From: Strigamia acuminata
Taxonomy: Eukaryota > Arthropoda > Chilopoda > Geophilomorpha > Linotaeniidae
Reading direction: 5' to 3'
DNA: 38,547 nucleotides
Assembly (NCBI GenBank): GCA_949358305.1
Contig: CASHSZ010000063.1
Coordinates: forward strand, 72,501-111,047
Both the position numbers and the translations under genes were made by a program. Below the pieces are notes generated by a model, which did no database searches, was not told the origin of the DNA, and saw nothing but the letters and a program-made list of their open reading frames with translations. The first letter of the stretch is position 1; every line of letters begins with the position of its first letter. Shown one piece after another: positions 1 to 10,003 of the stretch.

Positions 1-1519
1 TCGTCTTCGTCCTCGTCCTCGTCCTCGGTTCGCCTCCCCTCCTCGTCTTCTCTCTCCTCTTCCTCGCGTATCCACGCCGGGGGGGTGGTCCCGAACCGAT
101 GGACATCCAGCCAATGGTCGGCCAGCCCATCGGCGGACGGCGTCGCCGAGCAAAGAGGGCAATGTCCATCCTCGTCTTCGGCGTGCATCCGTTTCAACGT
201 CTAGAGGAGGACAACAACAACAAGAACAACGTTGACGATAAAATAAAATGAAATAAATAAATAAATAAATAAATAAAGAGAAAGGAAAAAGAGGAAGAAG
301 ATGAAGAAGAAAGCGAACTAGTCGTTCAACTACGGTAGTTCGATATTCACCGAAATCAAAAGACGGGGCTGGCGCGAATACAGCCGCAGCAACCCTCGGG
401 CGGCCTCGGCCGCGTCGTCCAGGACGGCGTGCCACTTCCGCCAGTGGCGGAAAGCGTCCCGGAAGAAGCTCCCGTACTTCGTCACTTCTATAGAGAAAAT
501 TGGAATTTGAAATAAATAAATAAATAAATAAATAAATAAACAAACAAATAAATGTTTGTTCGTTCGTCTTGTTTCTTACTGTCCGGGCGGAAAGCGCACA
601 TGGCGCAGTAGTGGGCCTTATTGCCCTCCTTCTCTGGCGCCTCTTTCCCCGACGACGAGGCGCCCTTCGTCCCCCTTCTTCCCCCGCCCCCCGTTCGCTC
701 GTTCTCTTCTCTCCCCCTCCGCCGTCGCCGCGTTGACGTGCTCCCCGTCGCCCCCTTCACCATCCGGAGCATCCTCGCCTCCATCGCCTCCATCTTCGCT
801 TCCACCGCCGCCCCCACCGCCGCCTTAATCCTCGCTTCCGTCACCGCGTCCGTTGTCGCGGCGGCGGCGGCGGCGGCGGCGTCGGTGCCACCGGACAGCT
901 CGTTGGCGGCGCCGGTGCCACCGGACGACTTGTCGAGCATCGTCGAGCGAGTTCCTTGTGTCTGGAAGAAGCAAAACGACTGATTAAACAGACAATCAAA
1001 AACAAACGAGCGAACAAACGGTATACGAGTATCGACAAAAATTACCGCTTTCGCCACTTTCGCGGCCTTGGTCGCGCGACCATCGGACAACTTCCGCTTT
1101 AGATTCCGAGGCCGCAGGGTGATGTGCAGCGGTGGCAACCGTTTCGGGGGCGGCGGCGGCGGCGTCGGCGTCGGCGATGACGACTGCGGCGACGAGACCG
1201 AAGCTCGCCCGGAAGACGGCAAAGGCGACTTCGGCGACGTCTGTGGCGTCGACGGCGCCGGAACTCGTTCCGGATGCGCCGGTGATGTGGCGTCTCCGGC
1301 GACGGTCTGCGGGTCCGGGGCGGGTTTGCACGCCCGCTGGATGTCGTTCTCCGACAACCGCTCCACGGGTACGGTGACTCGCTGTAGCAGCACCTCCGAC
1401 GAAAGCGGCGCCGTCGCCTCAAACGTCTCCGGCGACGATTGCGGCGAAGACGAAGACGTCGACGCGATTAAGATTGGCGATGGGAATCTCCCGGGCGTCT
1501 ACCGAGAAAAGGAGAAAAA

Positions 1520-1559
<40 letters not shown>

Positions 1560-1564
1560 ATGAA

Positions 1565-1595
<31 letters not shown>

Positions 1596-2025
1596 AGAAA
1601 CAAACAAACAAACAAACAAACAAACAAACAAACAAACAAATAAACAAATAAAGTAAATTAAAGTAAAGTAAAGTAAAATAAGGTAAAGTAAAGTAAACTC
1701 GTAAATGAGCGAGTGTGTGAGTACGGACGATCGAGTTGAGACAAGAGAAAATACCTCTCGCGGCCACTCCAGGCTGTTTGTTTGAGGAAAGAACGCGGGT
1801 AAGGAAAAAGAGAAAAAAAAATATAAAAAAAAAGAAATATGCACAAAGTTGGGTGATGGAAATGCCAAAACGTTACCTTCTTCATCCTTTTCCACGCGCT
1901 CCCTCCCGCCCTCGTCTCCCTCTTCACGGCCTTCTTATCGCCTCTCTTCTCTTTCGTCTTTCTGGCGCCCTTTTTCTCTTCCGTCCCCTTCTCCGTTCTC
2001 ACCTCTCCCCCCTCATCATTCGGCT

Positions 2026-2060
<35 letters not shown>

Positions 2061-4130
2061 TCCTCATCCTCCTTCTTCTCCTTCTCCGCCATCATCCTCT
2101 CTTCCTCCTCTTCTTCCTCTTTCTTCTTCTTCTCCGCAATCACCCTCTTTTCCTCCACTTCTTCCTCCTTTTTCTTCTTCTCCGCCATCACCCTCTTTTC
2201 CTCCTCTTCTTCCTCCTTCTTCTTCTTCTCTTCCGCCCTCGCCTTCTTTTCCTCCTCTTTTCTCTTCTTCTTCTCCCTTTTCTCCTTCTTCTTCTTCTTC
2301 TTCTCCTCCTTCTCCTCCTCCTCTTTCTTCTTCTTCTCCGCCATCGCCCTCTCTTCCTCCTCTTCTTCCTCTTTCTTCTTCTTCTCCGCCATCGCCCTCT
2401 TTTCCTTCTCTTTCGCTAACCACCCACGCATCCAATCACTCCTCTCGTCGGCTTCACTCTCGCTCAGCTCCTCGTCGGCCTCGTCATCGCTCTGCCCGTC
2501 GTCGGTGTCACTACTGTCATCCTCACTCTGCTCCCCCTCGGTCTCTTTCGCGTCTCTCTTTTTCCTACAAAAGAGGTGAAATTGTGAGACATTGCGCGCG
2601 ACCCGCAAAGAACGCGTCAAACTTACACCGGCGACGCGCCCGTGGACTCCGCGGACCGCCGCTCGCTCATCGCCCGACCCGCGGGCCGCGACAAACCCGG
2701 TGCCAACGCATTCGATGGTTGCTGCTGTTGTCGTGGCGAATCTGGCTGGATCTGGAAAGGAGCGAAACGAGCGGCGGACTAAGAAAATAAAATAAAACGA
2801 GCGTGGGAATGACGATTCTTTCACTCACCGGCGCCGTCGACCGCGACTTCGGACCGCGCAGCATCATCATCGCCGCCTCGAACACCCCAAGTCGTCCGGT
2901 CTGCGACCCGGCCGTTGTTGTCGCCGTCGCCTGCGACTCGAGCGACGCCTGGCTATTCAGGGGCAGCGTGGTGTCCTGCGACTCTTCGTCCTCGTCTTCG
3001 CCCGGGGACCGAGAAAGCTGCGTCACCCGCGAGAAAACGAAATAAACGGGATCGATAAAATAAAATAATTACGCGATAATTCTTTTACTCACCGTCTCGG
3101 GTCCCGCGGGCCGTGGTCGGGGGTCGACCGTCGACGACGACGAGCCCGGCACGACCTGGAAGAAAACAAACGAACAGACAAATATAAGTAAACGAGCGAA
3201 TTAAAGAAAAAGGCGGGCGAAAGAAAAGAAAAGAAGGAGTAACTTATGAAACGAGGCGAAACGAAACAGATCCGAGTTGGTCGGATGCGCTCTAACGCTC
3301 GTTCTCGGGCGCTACTTTGACGGCGGACGGGCAAGCGTCGAGGCCTCGGCTCGATTTTTACCGGACTCGAACTTTTTTGTTCGTGCACGTTTCGACCCAA
3401 ACAAACCAACAACAATTTCACTCACCGTCGATGGGGATGGCGGCGGTAGTGGCGAATACGTCGGCGATTGCAGTAGCGGCGACGGTAGTGACGATGACAG
3501 CGACGACCGACTCGCGGACCGTCGCGTGGGCAGCGTGACCTGGAAAGAGGCGGACGAGTTAATAAGATGAAATAATAGTGGGACAAAAATATTTTTTTTT
3601 TTTTTTTTTTTTTTTCTAAACCCACCACCCTGTCGGGTCCTGTCGGACTCGGCACGGGCGCGTTGCCGTCGTCCGGGAAGCGAGGCTGCAACCCTTCGTC
3701 GATGGACACGACCTGGAAACGAACGAACAAATAAAAAGAAAAAGATAAATAAAAATAAAAGGAAAAATAGAAATAAAAATAAAAATAAGTGGAAAAGTAA
3801 GATATAAAGTAACGCGTGAAACAAAACGAAACAAATCGAGGCGATTCTTTCACTCGGCGCTACCTTTGGTTCCTCGGTGGTCGACTCGGACGCCGCCGAC
3901 GTCGTCCGCTGCAGCCGCGGCATGTCGGGAACCACCGCCTCGTCGTCGATCGTGGCCTGTAAATAAGCGATCGAATTAATTAAATGAATGGATGAATAGA
4001 TGGTTTACGGAACGACTCTTTCACTTACGGGTTTCGCCGCTACAGCCACGGCATCCGTTTCTTCGACCTCGACCTCCGTTCCGATGTTGAGCTCGGTCTC
4101 ATCGACTATTTTTTCTTCTTCTTTTTCCAT
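1..4130 (-). CDS. Gene A: large acidic/charged protein with C-terminal double zinc finger (partial at 3' end)
   Basis: I read twelve exons on the minus strand: 4130-4029, 3956-3864, 3712-3626, 3539-3426, 3155-3093, 3017-2829, 2751-2627, 2564-1877, 1498-1046, 961-580, 487-351 and 200 to beyond base 1. All junctions keep frame, giving at least 877 aa. Order: an acidic N-terminus; Ser/Pro-rich exons; a Glu/Lys-rich, probably helical block (about residues 305-470); a Pro-rich segment with basic clusters that could be a nuclear localisation signal; an Ala-rich helix; then two zinc fingers. Finger 1 uses C757, C760, H780, H785; finger 2 uses C825, C828, H840, H845. The linker matches the 'ARGLLR-x-Y-SR' motif of genes B and C. 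An acidic tail is still open at the window edge. A nuclear or DNA-binding role is inferred from the fingers only; no known family name is recognised. The 3864 donor (GTAGCG) is weak, and an extra exon between 3426 and 3155 is possible. Confidence 0.72.
1520..1690. repeat. (AAAT)n then (AAAC)n microsatellite in gene A intron
   Basis: Tandem AAAT from about 1520 to 1597 passes into AAAC to about 1650 and AAGT-like repeats to 1690. It lies inside the intron 1876-1499 of gene A. A 19-nt candidate micro-exon (about 1753-1771) between good AG and GT signals sits beside it, but using it would break the frame. Confidence 0.9.
1876..2420 (-). repeat. Purine-rich Glu/Lys-coding tract in gene A
   Basis: On the minus strand roughly 2030-2420 is almost pure GA sequence, made of degenerate copies of a unit coding for Met-Ala-Glu-(Lys)n-(Glu)n. 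About six to seven copies can be counted from the repeated MAEKKKKEEE motif. The plus strand is therefore a long polypyrimidine run. The tract sits inside an open exon whose frame is kept. Confidence 0.75.
3591..3615. repeat. Poly(T) run in gene A intron
   Basis: About 25 consecutive T on the plus strand, inside the intron between exons ending at 3626 and starting at 3539. Confidence 0.9.
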
Positions 4131-4137
4131 CTGGTGT

Positions 4138-4608
4138 CTACGCGGGAGAAGAAAAATTAAATAAATAAATAATTAAATAAATAAAACAAACGAACAACGT
4201 GAAAATGTGAAAATAAATTGAGTGACAAGCGACGATAAACCGGGAACGAGGGATCGAAGATGGGGCGACAGAACACGTCGCGCGAAATCCGCGAGCGGGA
4301 CACCGAGCCCGCTACCCCGGCCGTTTGCGTCTCGTTATTTTATTTCATTTTATTTTTATTTATTTTTATTAATTAATTAATTAATTAATTAATTAATTAA
4401 TTGATCAGTTAGTTAATTAAAACTAATTAAAAAGAAAAAAAAGTTGAAATGAAGCTGTTCCCGCGATCAAGTTTTCTCGCCGCCATGAGCGACGCGACCG
4501 AAACGCGACCAAACGAATTTGCACGCCGTATTGGCGTACGCTGTTCCGCGTGTACGGGTGCATACGTGTGGTCGCGATCGTGGTTAATAGACCAATTTGT
4601 TTACTCAC
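4138..4608 (-). other. Leader intron of gene A
   Basis: This holds (TTAA)n/(ATTA)n repeats near 4370-4400 and an AT-rich stretch after a GC-rich block at 4255-4330. I see no further exon with convincing splice sites. Confidence 0.4.
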
Positions 4609-4697
4609 TCGACAATCGACAGGCAATTGATAAACGTTGTTGGTGCCAAACAATCGCGCGCTAGGGTGCACCGTGGATAAACAAACCCGTGTGACAT
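4609..4697 (-). other. Probable upstream leader exon of gene A
   Basis: On the minus strand a strong donor (TCGA|GTGAGT) ends an exon at 4609. An ATG at 4697 lies in CCAGATGTCAC, a string also found in the leader of gene C and, as CAAGTGTCAC, in that of gene B. Splicing 4609 to the acceptor CGTAG at 4138 joins in frame with gene A through three extra codons, so the protein may start here (32 aa longer) instead of at 4130. It may equally be 5' untranslated. Confidence 0.45.
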
Positions 4698-4699
4698 CT

Positions 4700-4944
4700 G
4701 GTGACAAGTCCGCGAACAATTTCATTTCATTTCTAACCTACAAGTAGGCGGTTTAATCAAACCAACCATCGGTTTATATTTAAAAAAAAACAAAACAAAC
4801 AAGAGAAAAAAATAAAATAAAATAAAATAAAATAAAATAAAATAAAAGGAGTCGGCGTCAAAGGAAACCGTGGTAGCGGCGCCAACGGGACGAATCCGAT
4901 CTATCAATAAGACGGGCGACCCGGCGCTGGCCGAGGAGGCGCGC

Positions 4945-4988
<44 letters not shown>

Positions 4989-5050
4989 GCTTGTCTGTCT
5001 CGTTTCGAAGTTGACGGATATGTTGGTCGATTTCTTTTGTTTTATCATCT
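4700..5050. repeat. Spacer with (AAAAT)n and (CTGT)n microsatellites
   Basis: (AAAAT)n lies near 4808-4848 and a (CTGT)n run at about 4945-4990. The 80 bases between them are CpG-rich and open on both strands, but nothing is recognisable. Confidence 0.7.
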
Positions 5051-5053
5051 ATT

Positions 5054-5494
5054 TTGTTGTTCATTCCCTCTCTTACACGGTCGCGCCGAAACGTAACGAC
5101 ACCACCGCCCCTCGTTACGTCGTTCCCGGCAGCCGTCGCTCGCCCGACGCGCCCTCGCGCGCTCCCGTGTCCCCCGCACGCGCCTAAACGCGGTCACGTC
5201 GCAGAAGCGCGCCGATCCAGTGCCCTGATCAAAGACGTTTCGATTTTATCGTCGCTGCGTGAGGAGAAGACAAAGACGACGACGACGACGACGACGAAGT
5301 TCGGAAAGAGAGTCGAGAGGCTGACGAGGAAGATGCGGGAGAAGACAAAAGTGGTCGCGTTGAAGTTGAACTTGACGAGGAAGAGGCTCGGGGGCCCGGG
5401 GACCGACCTGTACGAGTTGGGAGCGGATGAGTTGGAGACGGTGGACGACAAGGACGAGTCGTTTGTTTGTAATAATAACGATGTAATGATGTAA
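5054..5494 (+). CDS. Possible small plus-strand gene or terminal exon, unrecognised
   Basis: An open frame of 146 codons runs up to a TAA/TAG-free stretch ending at 5494. The second half is basic and possibly helical (about residues 65-115, rich in Lys, Arg and Thr), with a Thr run encoded by ACG repeats and an acidic end. It is convergent with gene B, which ends at 5631; an AATAAA at about 5614 could serve as its poly(A) signal. There is no homology I can name and no firm start, so it could be noncoding. It may also be the last exon of a spliced gene, since upstream sequence is also open. Confidence 0.22.
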   Translation: MLFIPSLTRSRRNVTTPPPLVTSFPAAVARPTRPRALPCPPHAPKRGHVAEARRSSALIKDVSILSSLREEKTKTTTTTTTKFGKRVERLTRKMREKTKVVALKLNLTRKRLGGPGTDLYELGADELETVDDKDESFVCNNNDVMM

Positions 5495-5630
5495 TAATAA
5501 TAATAATAACAACAAAAACAACAACAACAACAATTACAATGGTTAATGTGGATTTATTTATTTTTTTTTTATTTTATTTTATTTATTTTTTTTTTTTATA
5601 TATTTGAGACAATACAATAAAAGAAAAAGA

Positions 5631-6131
5631 TCAAATTAACGAAATCCTGTGCGCCTCCGTCCAATGGCCAATCAGGTTGTCTGGAGAGGGTGTCTCCGCA
5701 CAAAACGGACAGCGTCTGCCGCGTTGGTGCACCTGCCCCAATATCTAAAAGAGGGGGGGGGAAGGGAGGAAGAAACGAATTAGTTGGTTGGTTAACTAGA
5801 CGAAGGAGTTAAATGCTCACCAACGCTAGATGAGCGGGCTCGCGCGAATACATTCGTAGCAATCCCCGGATGGCCTCGTCCGCACCTTCACGGATGTCGT
5901 GTCGCTGTCGCCAGTGGCGGAAGATGTCCATGTAAAAGTAGCCGTCCGGGTCTGAAATAAATAAGAAAAATAAAAATAAAATAAAATAAAAGAAAATGAA
6001 AAAATAAAAAGAAAATGGACGACTAATAAGTAGATAAATAGATGTTTCTCACCGTTTGGGTGCTCGCCGCACAAAACGCAGTAATACGACCTACCGCCCT
6101 CTTCTCTGTGTGGTGCTGGTGCTCCGTTCAT
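5631..6131 (-). CDS. Gene B: 107-aa double zinc-finger protein
   Basis: Three exons on the minus strand, 6131-6053, 5951-5821 and 5744-5631, join in phases 1 and 0 to give 107 aa and a TGA stop. Finger 1 has C18, C21, H39 and H44, with the last pair in a His-Trp-x3-His context. Finger 2 has C82, C85, H97 and H102 in CPFCAETP...HWTEAH. The segment 53-70 between the fingers (AIRGLLRMYSREPAHLAL) is the family's shared linker. The first intron splits finger 1 between its Cys and His pairs, exactly as in A and C. It is essentially the bare domain of gene A. It probably binds nucleic acid or protein through zinc; the target is unknown. Introns hold (AAAAT)-type repeats. Confidence 0.75.
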
Positions 6132-6218
6132 CTTTCTTTCTTCCGTGTGGGAGACGAATAAAGAATTAATTAATTAATTGAAAATAAATTGGAAAGGGAG
6201 ATCACACAAAGCATCAAA

Positions 6219-6225
6219 CTTACTC

Positions 6226-6284
<59 letters not shown>
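6219..6284. repeat. (ACTT)n microsatellite
   Basis: About 15 tandem ACTT units. It starts at the putative leader donor of gene B, so on the minus strand the GTAAGT motif is itself repeated many times. Confidence 0.9.
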
Positions 6285-6400
6285 AACGAAGACGATGTGG
6301 CGACGGGGACCGGGCGGATGATGAAACGCGCACTTGATCCACGTTGTCGTGACACTTGATGTCGAGACCGCAAACCATTTCGTCTGGACTACGGAGCGCC
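6285..6400 (-). other. Probable leader exon of gene B
   Basis: On the minus strand a donor TTA|GTAAGT near 6284 opens directly into a (TAAG)n intron. The exon upstream aligns by eye with the leader of gene C, including the CACGACAA and AAATGGTTTGCG strings. The place of C's ATG is GTG here, so it is more likely untranslated. Confidence 0.4.
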
Positions 6401-6522
6401 CGGAGATGCGCTGTACCGCGCTCGGTACAACGAGGAATTGTACGCGGGCGCGTGTGTGCAAAACATGCGGTCGATTAGCGACGTTCCCTCCGATATGCAC
6501 TCGCCGAGTGAACGGGGTCGGC

Positions 6523-6573
6523 ATCCCACGCCGAGAGAACCGTGCCGGAGAAAGAAAGTTGGAGTCGAAGCCA
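6523..6573 (+). repeat. Duplicated RPS23 internal segment
   Basis: This is near identical to 6695-6745 and encodes the [17 protein letters not shown] part of the S23 pseudogene, placed before the N-terminal part. It shows that the pseudogene is rearranged as well as frameshifted. Confidence 0.8.
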
Positions 6574-6579
6574 GCAAAC

Positions 6580-7005
6580 GAGACTACCGGGAAACATCAC
6601 GACCATCGTTGCGAACAACGTTGGCACGACAAAGACTTTAAAAAGACAGGCACGCTCGGGCACCCGGTGGAAGGCGAATCCTCTCGATGGCGCGTCCCAT
6701 GCCGAGGGAACCGTGCCGGAGAAAGAAAGTTGGAGTCGAAGCCAGGCGGCCGAATTCCGCCACCCGGAAGTGCGTTCGTGTCCAGTTGATCGGGGACGGA
6801 AAGAAGATCGTGGCTTGCGCGCCCAGAGACGGATGTTTGTTTGAATTTTAACGAGATGGAAAACGACGGAGTTTTGGTTGCCGGATTCGGTCGTAGCGGG
6901 GCACGCCGTTGGTGATGTTCCCGGCGCGCGATTCAAAGTGGTCAAAGTCGCTAATGTTTCGTTGTTGGCTTTGTACGGGGAGAAAAAGGAAAGACCGAGG
7001 TCTTA
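6580..7005 (+). pseudogene. RPS23: Ribosomal protein S23 (uS12) pseudogene, plus copy
   Basis: Conceptual translation in shifting frames follows cytosolic RPS23 from near its N-terminus to its end. Pieces seen are the [18 protein letters not shown] block (about 6590-6640), [26 protein letters not shown]...[21 protein letters not shown], and DGVLVAGFG. The end is [18 protein letters not shown] followed by KKERPRS and TAA at 7003-7005. At least three frameshifts and the loss of the first residues show that it is dead. No introns interrupt it, so it may have come from a processed copy, although no poly(A) follows. A 51-bp piece (6695-6745) is repeated upstream at 6523-6573. Confidence 0.85.
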
Positions 7006-7019
7006 AAATGTGTTTGTTT

Positions 7020-7265
7020 TTTTTTTTTGTTTGTTTGCTTGTTTAGTGGCAAATTTGAATTCGATCGAGTTTCAAAAATAAATCGATCGAAACGTTAAAA
7101 ACGAGACTTTAACGTAGAATTTCTCATTCGTTTTAATGGCGGCAACGACTTTTTGATCGGACGACACTATCGTTTATTACAAACAAACAACGGGGTGGCG
7201 AGTAAACCGAGTGACTTCGGGCGCCGCGTTAGCATCCAAGAAACAATTAGCTCACCCGCGTGTTC
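7020..7265. other. AT-rich spacer, no gene seen
   Basis: T-rich sequence from about 7018 leads into roughly 230 bases with no splice sites or coding pattern that I can support. Confidence 0.5.
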
Positions 7266-7267
7266 GT

Positions 7268-7385
7268 CATCTTTGCTCGCCGCCGAGAGGATTTGCCTTC
7301 CATCGGGTGCCCGAGCGTGTCTGTCTTTTTCGAAGTCTTCGTCGCGCCAAACGTTGTTCGCGACGATGATCACGATGTTTCCTCG
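7268..7385 (-). pseudogene. RPS23: RPS23 pseudogene piece, inverted N-terminal block
   Basis: The minus strand reads [15 protein letters not shown]...[11 protein letters not shown], the same N-terminal block of ribosomal protein S23 as at 6585-6690. Single-base indels differ from the plus copy. It is separated from its C-terminal partner (7652-7812) and lies in the wrong order relative to it. Confidence 0.75.
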
Positions 7386-7651
7386 CAGTTCGCCGACCTC
7401 GCGGTTTACCCGCTTCGCTCGTTGGATACGGAAGGTCGATCGGTTTATTTTTGAATTTTGGTCGCCGAGTTCGAATTTGCCGCCGAATTTGTTCGCGCGG
7501 TCTCTCGCCGTAATATGTTTTGTTTCTTTTTTTTTTTCTTTCTTGATTTTCTGTTTAATTTTTATTTATTTATTTATTTATTTATTTTTTTATTTATTAA
7601 TTAATTAATTTATTTTTTTTTTTTACGAACCAAAAAAAAAAAAAACACATT

Positions 7652-7812
7652 TTAAGACCTCGGTCTTTCCTTTTTCTCCCCGTACAAAGCCAACAACGAA
7701 ACATTTGCGACTTTGGCCACTTTGAATCGCGCGCCGGGAACATCACCAATGGCGTGCCCCGCTACAACCGAATCCGGCAACCAAAACTCCGTCGTCCGCC
7801 TCGTTAAATAAC
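7652..7812 (-). pseudogene. RPS23: RPS23 pseudogene piece, inverted C-terminal block
   Basis: The minus strand reads [14 protein letters not shown], then after a frameshift [19 protein letters not shown] and KKERPRS with TAA at 7654-7652. It matches 6856-7005 closely, including the AATG that follows the stop. With 6856-7020 it makes an inverted repeat of about 160 bp around a 620-bp centre. Confidence 0.8.
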
Positions 7813-8002
7813 AACTACGATTAATGTGGATTTTTTTTTATTTTTATTTTTATTTTTATTCTTATTTTTTTTATTTTTAATTAATTAAAACAAATAAAAA
7901 GAAATGAAGAAGAAGTCATACAATACAAAAAAAAACAAAAAAACAAAAAAACAAAAAAAGGTCAAATAAAATCGAATGCACGGTCCACCGATGCTGTCTC
8001 CG

Positions 8003-8520
8003 TCATCCCTGGTGGGCGGTCGGTGCTTGAAATCTATGCGCTTCCACCCAATGGGTAGAGAGATCCTCGAAAAAGGGTGTTTCCGCGCAAAACGGACAGC
8101 GTCCGTCGTTGTGTCGGTACACCCGTCTCAGTGCCTTGAAAAAAAAATAAAAAATAAAAAAAAATAAATTAGTTGACTAGTTAACTCGGCGAAGAAACTA
8201 AAAGCTCACCAATGCCAAACGAACGGGGTCGCGCGAATGGATTCGTAGCAGCCCTCGGGTGGAATCGTCCGCATCTCCGCCGATGTTATGGTACCGTCGC
8301 CAGTGACGAAAGGCATCTTTACAGAAAACACCGTTCGGTTCTGAAACGAGAAAAAATTAAAATCAAATAAAATATACATAATTAAAAAATAAATAAATAA
8401 ATAAATTGAACAACTGATAAGTAAATAAATGGATGTTTGTTTCTTACTGTCGGGGTATTTACCGCAGCACAAAGCGCAGTAATGTGACTTGTCGCCCTCT
8501 GCATGCTGCGCTCCTTCCAT
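8003..8520 (-). CDS. Gene C: 111-aa double zinc-finger protein
   Basis: Three exons, 8520-8448, 8340-8210 and 8134-8003, join in phases 1 and 0, the same pattern and the same middle-exon length (131 nt) as gene B. Finger 1 has C15, C18, H37 and H42; finger 2 has C81, C84, H96 and H101 in CPFCAETPF...HWVEAH. The linker carries the same RGLLR-x-H-SRDP motif. Short extra tail after finger 2, stop TGA at 8005-8003. B and C also resemble each other in their leaders and just past the stop (CCACATTAA), so they look like a whole-gene duplication. The RPS23 pieces lie between them. The zinc-dependent binding role is inferred. Confidence 0.75.
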
Positions 8521-8596
8521 CTTTCTTCTGTGTGGGAGACGAGTAGAGAATTGAAAATAAATTGGAGAGAGAAACCACACAAAACACCAAACTTAC

Positions 8597-8689
8597 CAAC
8601 GGAGACGAAGTGCCGATGAAAACCGGGAGGAAAATGAAACACTCGCGCGATATACGCTGTCGGACCAACGTGCGCGTTTGTCGTGACAT
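8597..8689 (-). other. Probable leader exon of gene C
   Basis: An ATG at 8689 in CCAGATGTCAC opens 31 codons to a strong donor, TTG|GTAAGT, at 8597. Splicing to AAAG just before the ATG at 8520 would keep frame. The same leader region is recognisable upstream of genes A and B. Coding status is uncertain. Confidence 0.4.
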
Positions 8690-8821
8690 CTGGTGTCGAG
8701 CTCGCAAACCATTTCGTGGCCGCGCGAGTCGAGGCCGTCGACTTCGAGTGGTAGCCGAGACCGTAAATGAATTCGCTTTTACCGCGACGAATCTCGCGCG
8801 ACCGCGACTCCGCAAAAATAC

Positions 8822-9285
8822 CGTATATGGCCCGTAACGGCCCGCCGACGGTCCCGTAACGGTCCCGTCACGACCCCGTCAACGGCTTGTACGGGCCGTG
8901 ATGGGGTCGTGACGGGACCGTCGGCGGCCCGTTAACGGACCGTGCGGGCCGTTACGGGATCGTGACGGTCCCGTCACGATCCCGTCAACGGCTTGTACGG
9001 GCCGTTACGAGATCGTGACGGTCCCGTTGGCGGCTCGTTAACGGCCCGTACAAGCCGTTGACGGGATCGTGACGGTCCCGTCACGATCCCGTAACGGCTC
9101 GCACGGGCCGTTAACGGGCCGCCGACGGTCCCGTGACGGTCCCGTAACGGCCTTCGTTCCCGGACTTCGGCTCGCCGACGGCCCGTACGACCTCATGCGG
9201 GCCGTTAACGGCCCGTTAACGGGCCGCCGACGGTCCCGTCACGATCCCGTAACGGCCCGTCATGATCCCGTAACGGGCTGAAAAC
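8822..9285. repeat. Short GC-rich palindromic repeat array
   Basis: Degenerate tandem units are built on ACGGGCCGTTAACGGGCC and CGGTCCCGTCACGATCCCGT, the same family as the two long arrays at 13.9 and 33.3 kb. It lacks the 105-bp unique spacer found in those. The right edge passes into the same flank (GTCGGGTGCGAGACCACGTG) as theirs. Confidence 0.9.
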
Positions 9286-9289
9286 GGGA

Positions 9290-9448
9290 AAACTGAGGGA
9301 GTCGGGTGCGAGACCACGTGACCCGGAGTGTGGTTTTTGGGGGCGAGGGCCGTCCTCCGACCGCGCCGTGACGCGCCCCGAGTCGGATCAAGAGTCACGG
9401 CGCGTCGCGGCGCTTTCGGAGCACGCGACCCGATCCCCCCCCTCCCTC
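9290..9448 (+). repeat. Array flank module
   Basis: This is the same sequence as the flanks at 17375-17530 and 36770-36900 and, inverted, at 13740-13905. Short open frames across it recur in every copy, but they follow the DNA repeat and are not evidence of coding. Confidence 0.8.
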
Positions 9449-9678
9449 CCGTCACAAAAACCACGTTTTAGCGAAACCCTTGACCGGTCACAAAACCCAC
9501 CGAACACCGAAAAGCAACGAACAAAACGCGCTCGGTCGCACGAACTACTCGGCCAAAACAACATCCGCAAATTCCGCATCGCAGTCGCGATCAACGAAAC
9601 AACGTATAGGCCGCCGTAATGTTAAAAAGCGGGACCCTTTCGCCCCCGACAAAATCCGCACACATACCCCAAGGTTAA
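9449..9678 (+). repeat. 230-bp repeat ending at TTAA, copy 1
   Basis: Nearly identical to 18088-18314. It starts in the CACAAAAACCACG motif of the array flank and ends AAGG-TTAA (9675-9678). A 5' piece of a piggyBac gene follows 40 bases later. Confidence 0.85.
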
Positions 9679-9722
9679 ACGAGCGTTTCATTCGCCCATT
9701 TATCCGTCGGTCTCTTCTAGGC

Positions 9723-9890
9723 CATGGCGGACGGTTTTCCCAAAACTGACGCGGACGCGCGTGTGTGGGTCGCCACGACAACATCGCCCTCTTCCTTCTC
9801 GCTTCGACGGACGACTGTGTGTGTTCGCTCAATCCGCGACGTCTTCACGACCGAACACGTGTCAATTTTGGACAGCCGACTGGCCGATTA
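9723..9890 (+). pseudogene. piggyBac transposase exon-1 fragment
   Basis: From ATG at 9723, 21 codons match the start of gene H (19418 on the minus strand) with only a few differences: M-x-DGFPKTD-x-x-ARVWVA-x-TTS. After that the two diverge completely, and this copy reads on 34 codons to a stop. The GCC before ATG and the T/C-rich leader are also similar. I read it as a broken copy of the transposase 5' end. It could instead be a separate short gene that shares a leader exon. Confidence 0.6.
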
Positions 9891-9894
9891 ATTC

Positions 9895-9953
9895 TGTTTC
9901 GTTTTATTTTATTATATTTTATTGTATTTTATTTCATTTTTCCATTTTTATTA

Positions 9954-10003
<50 letters not shown>

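Noticed and set aside
1753-1771. 19-nt micro-exon between good splice signals in gene A
   Set aside because: Including it shifts the frame to an early stop in the next exon; skipping it keeps frame.
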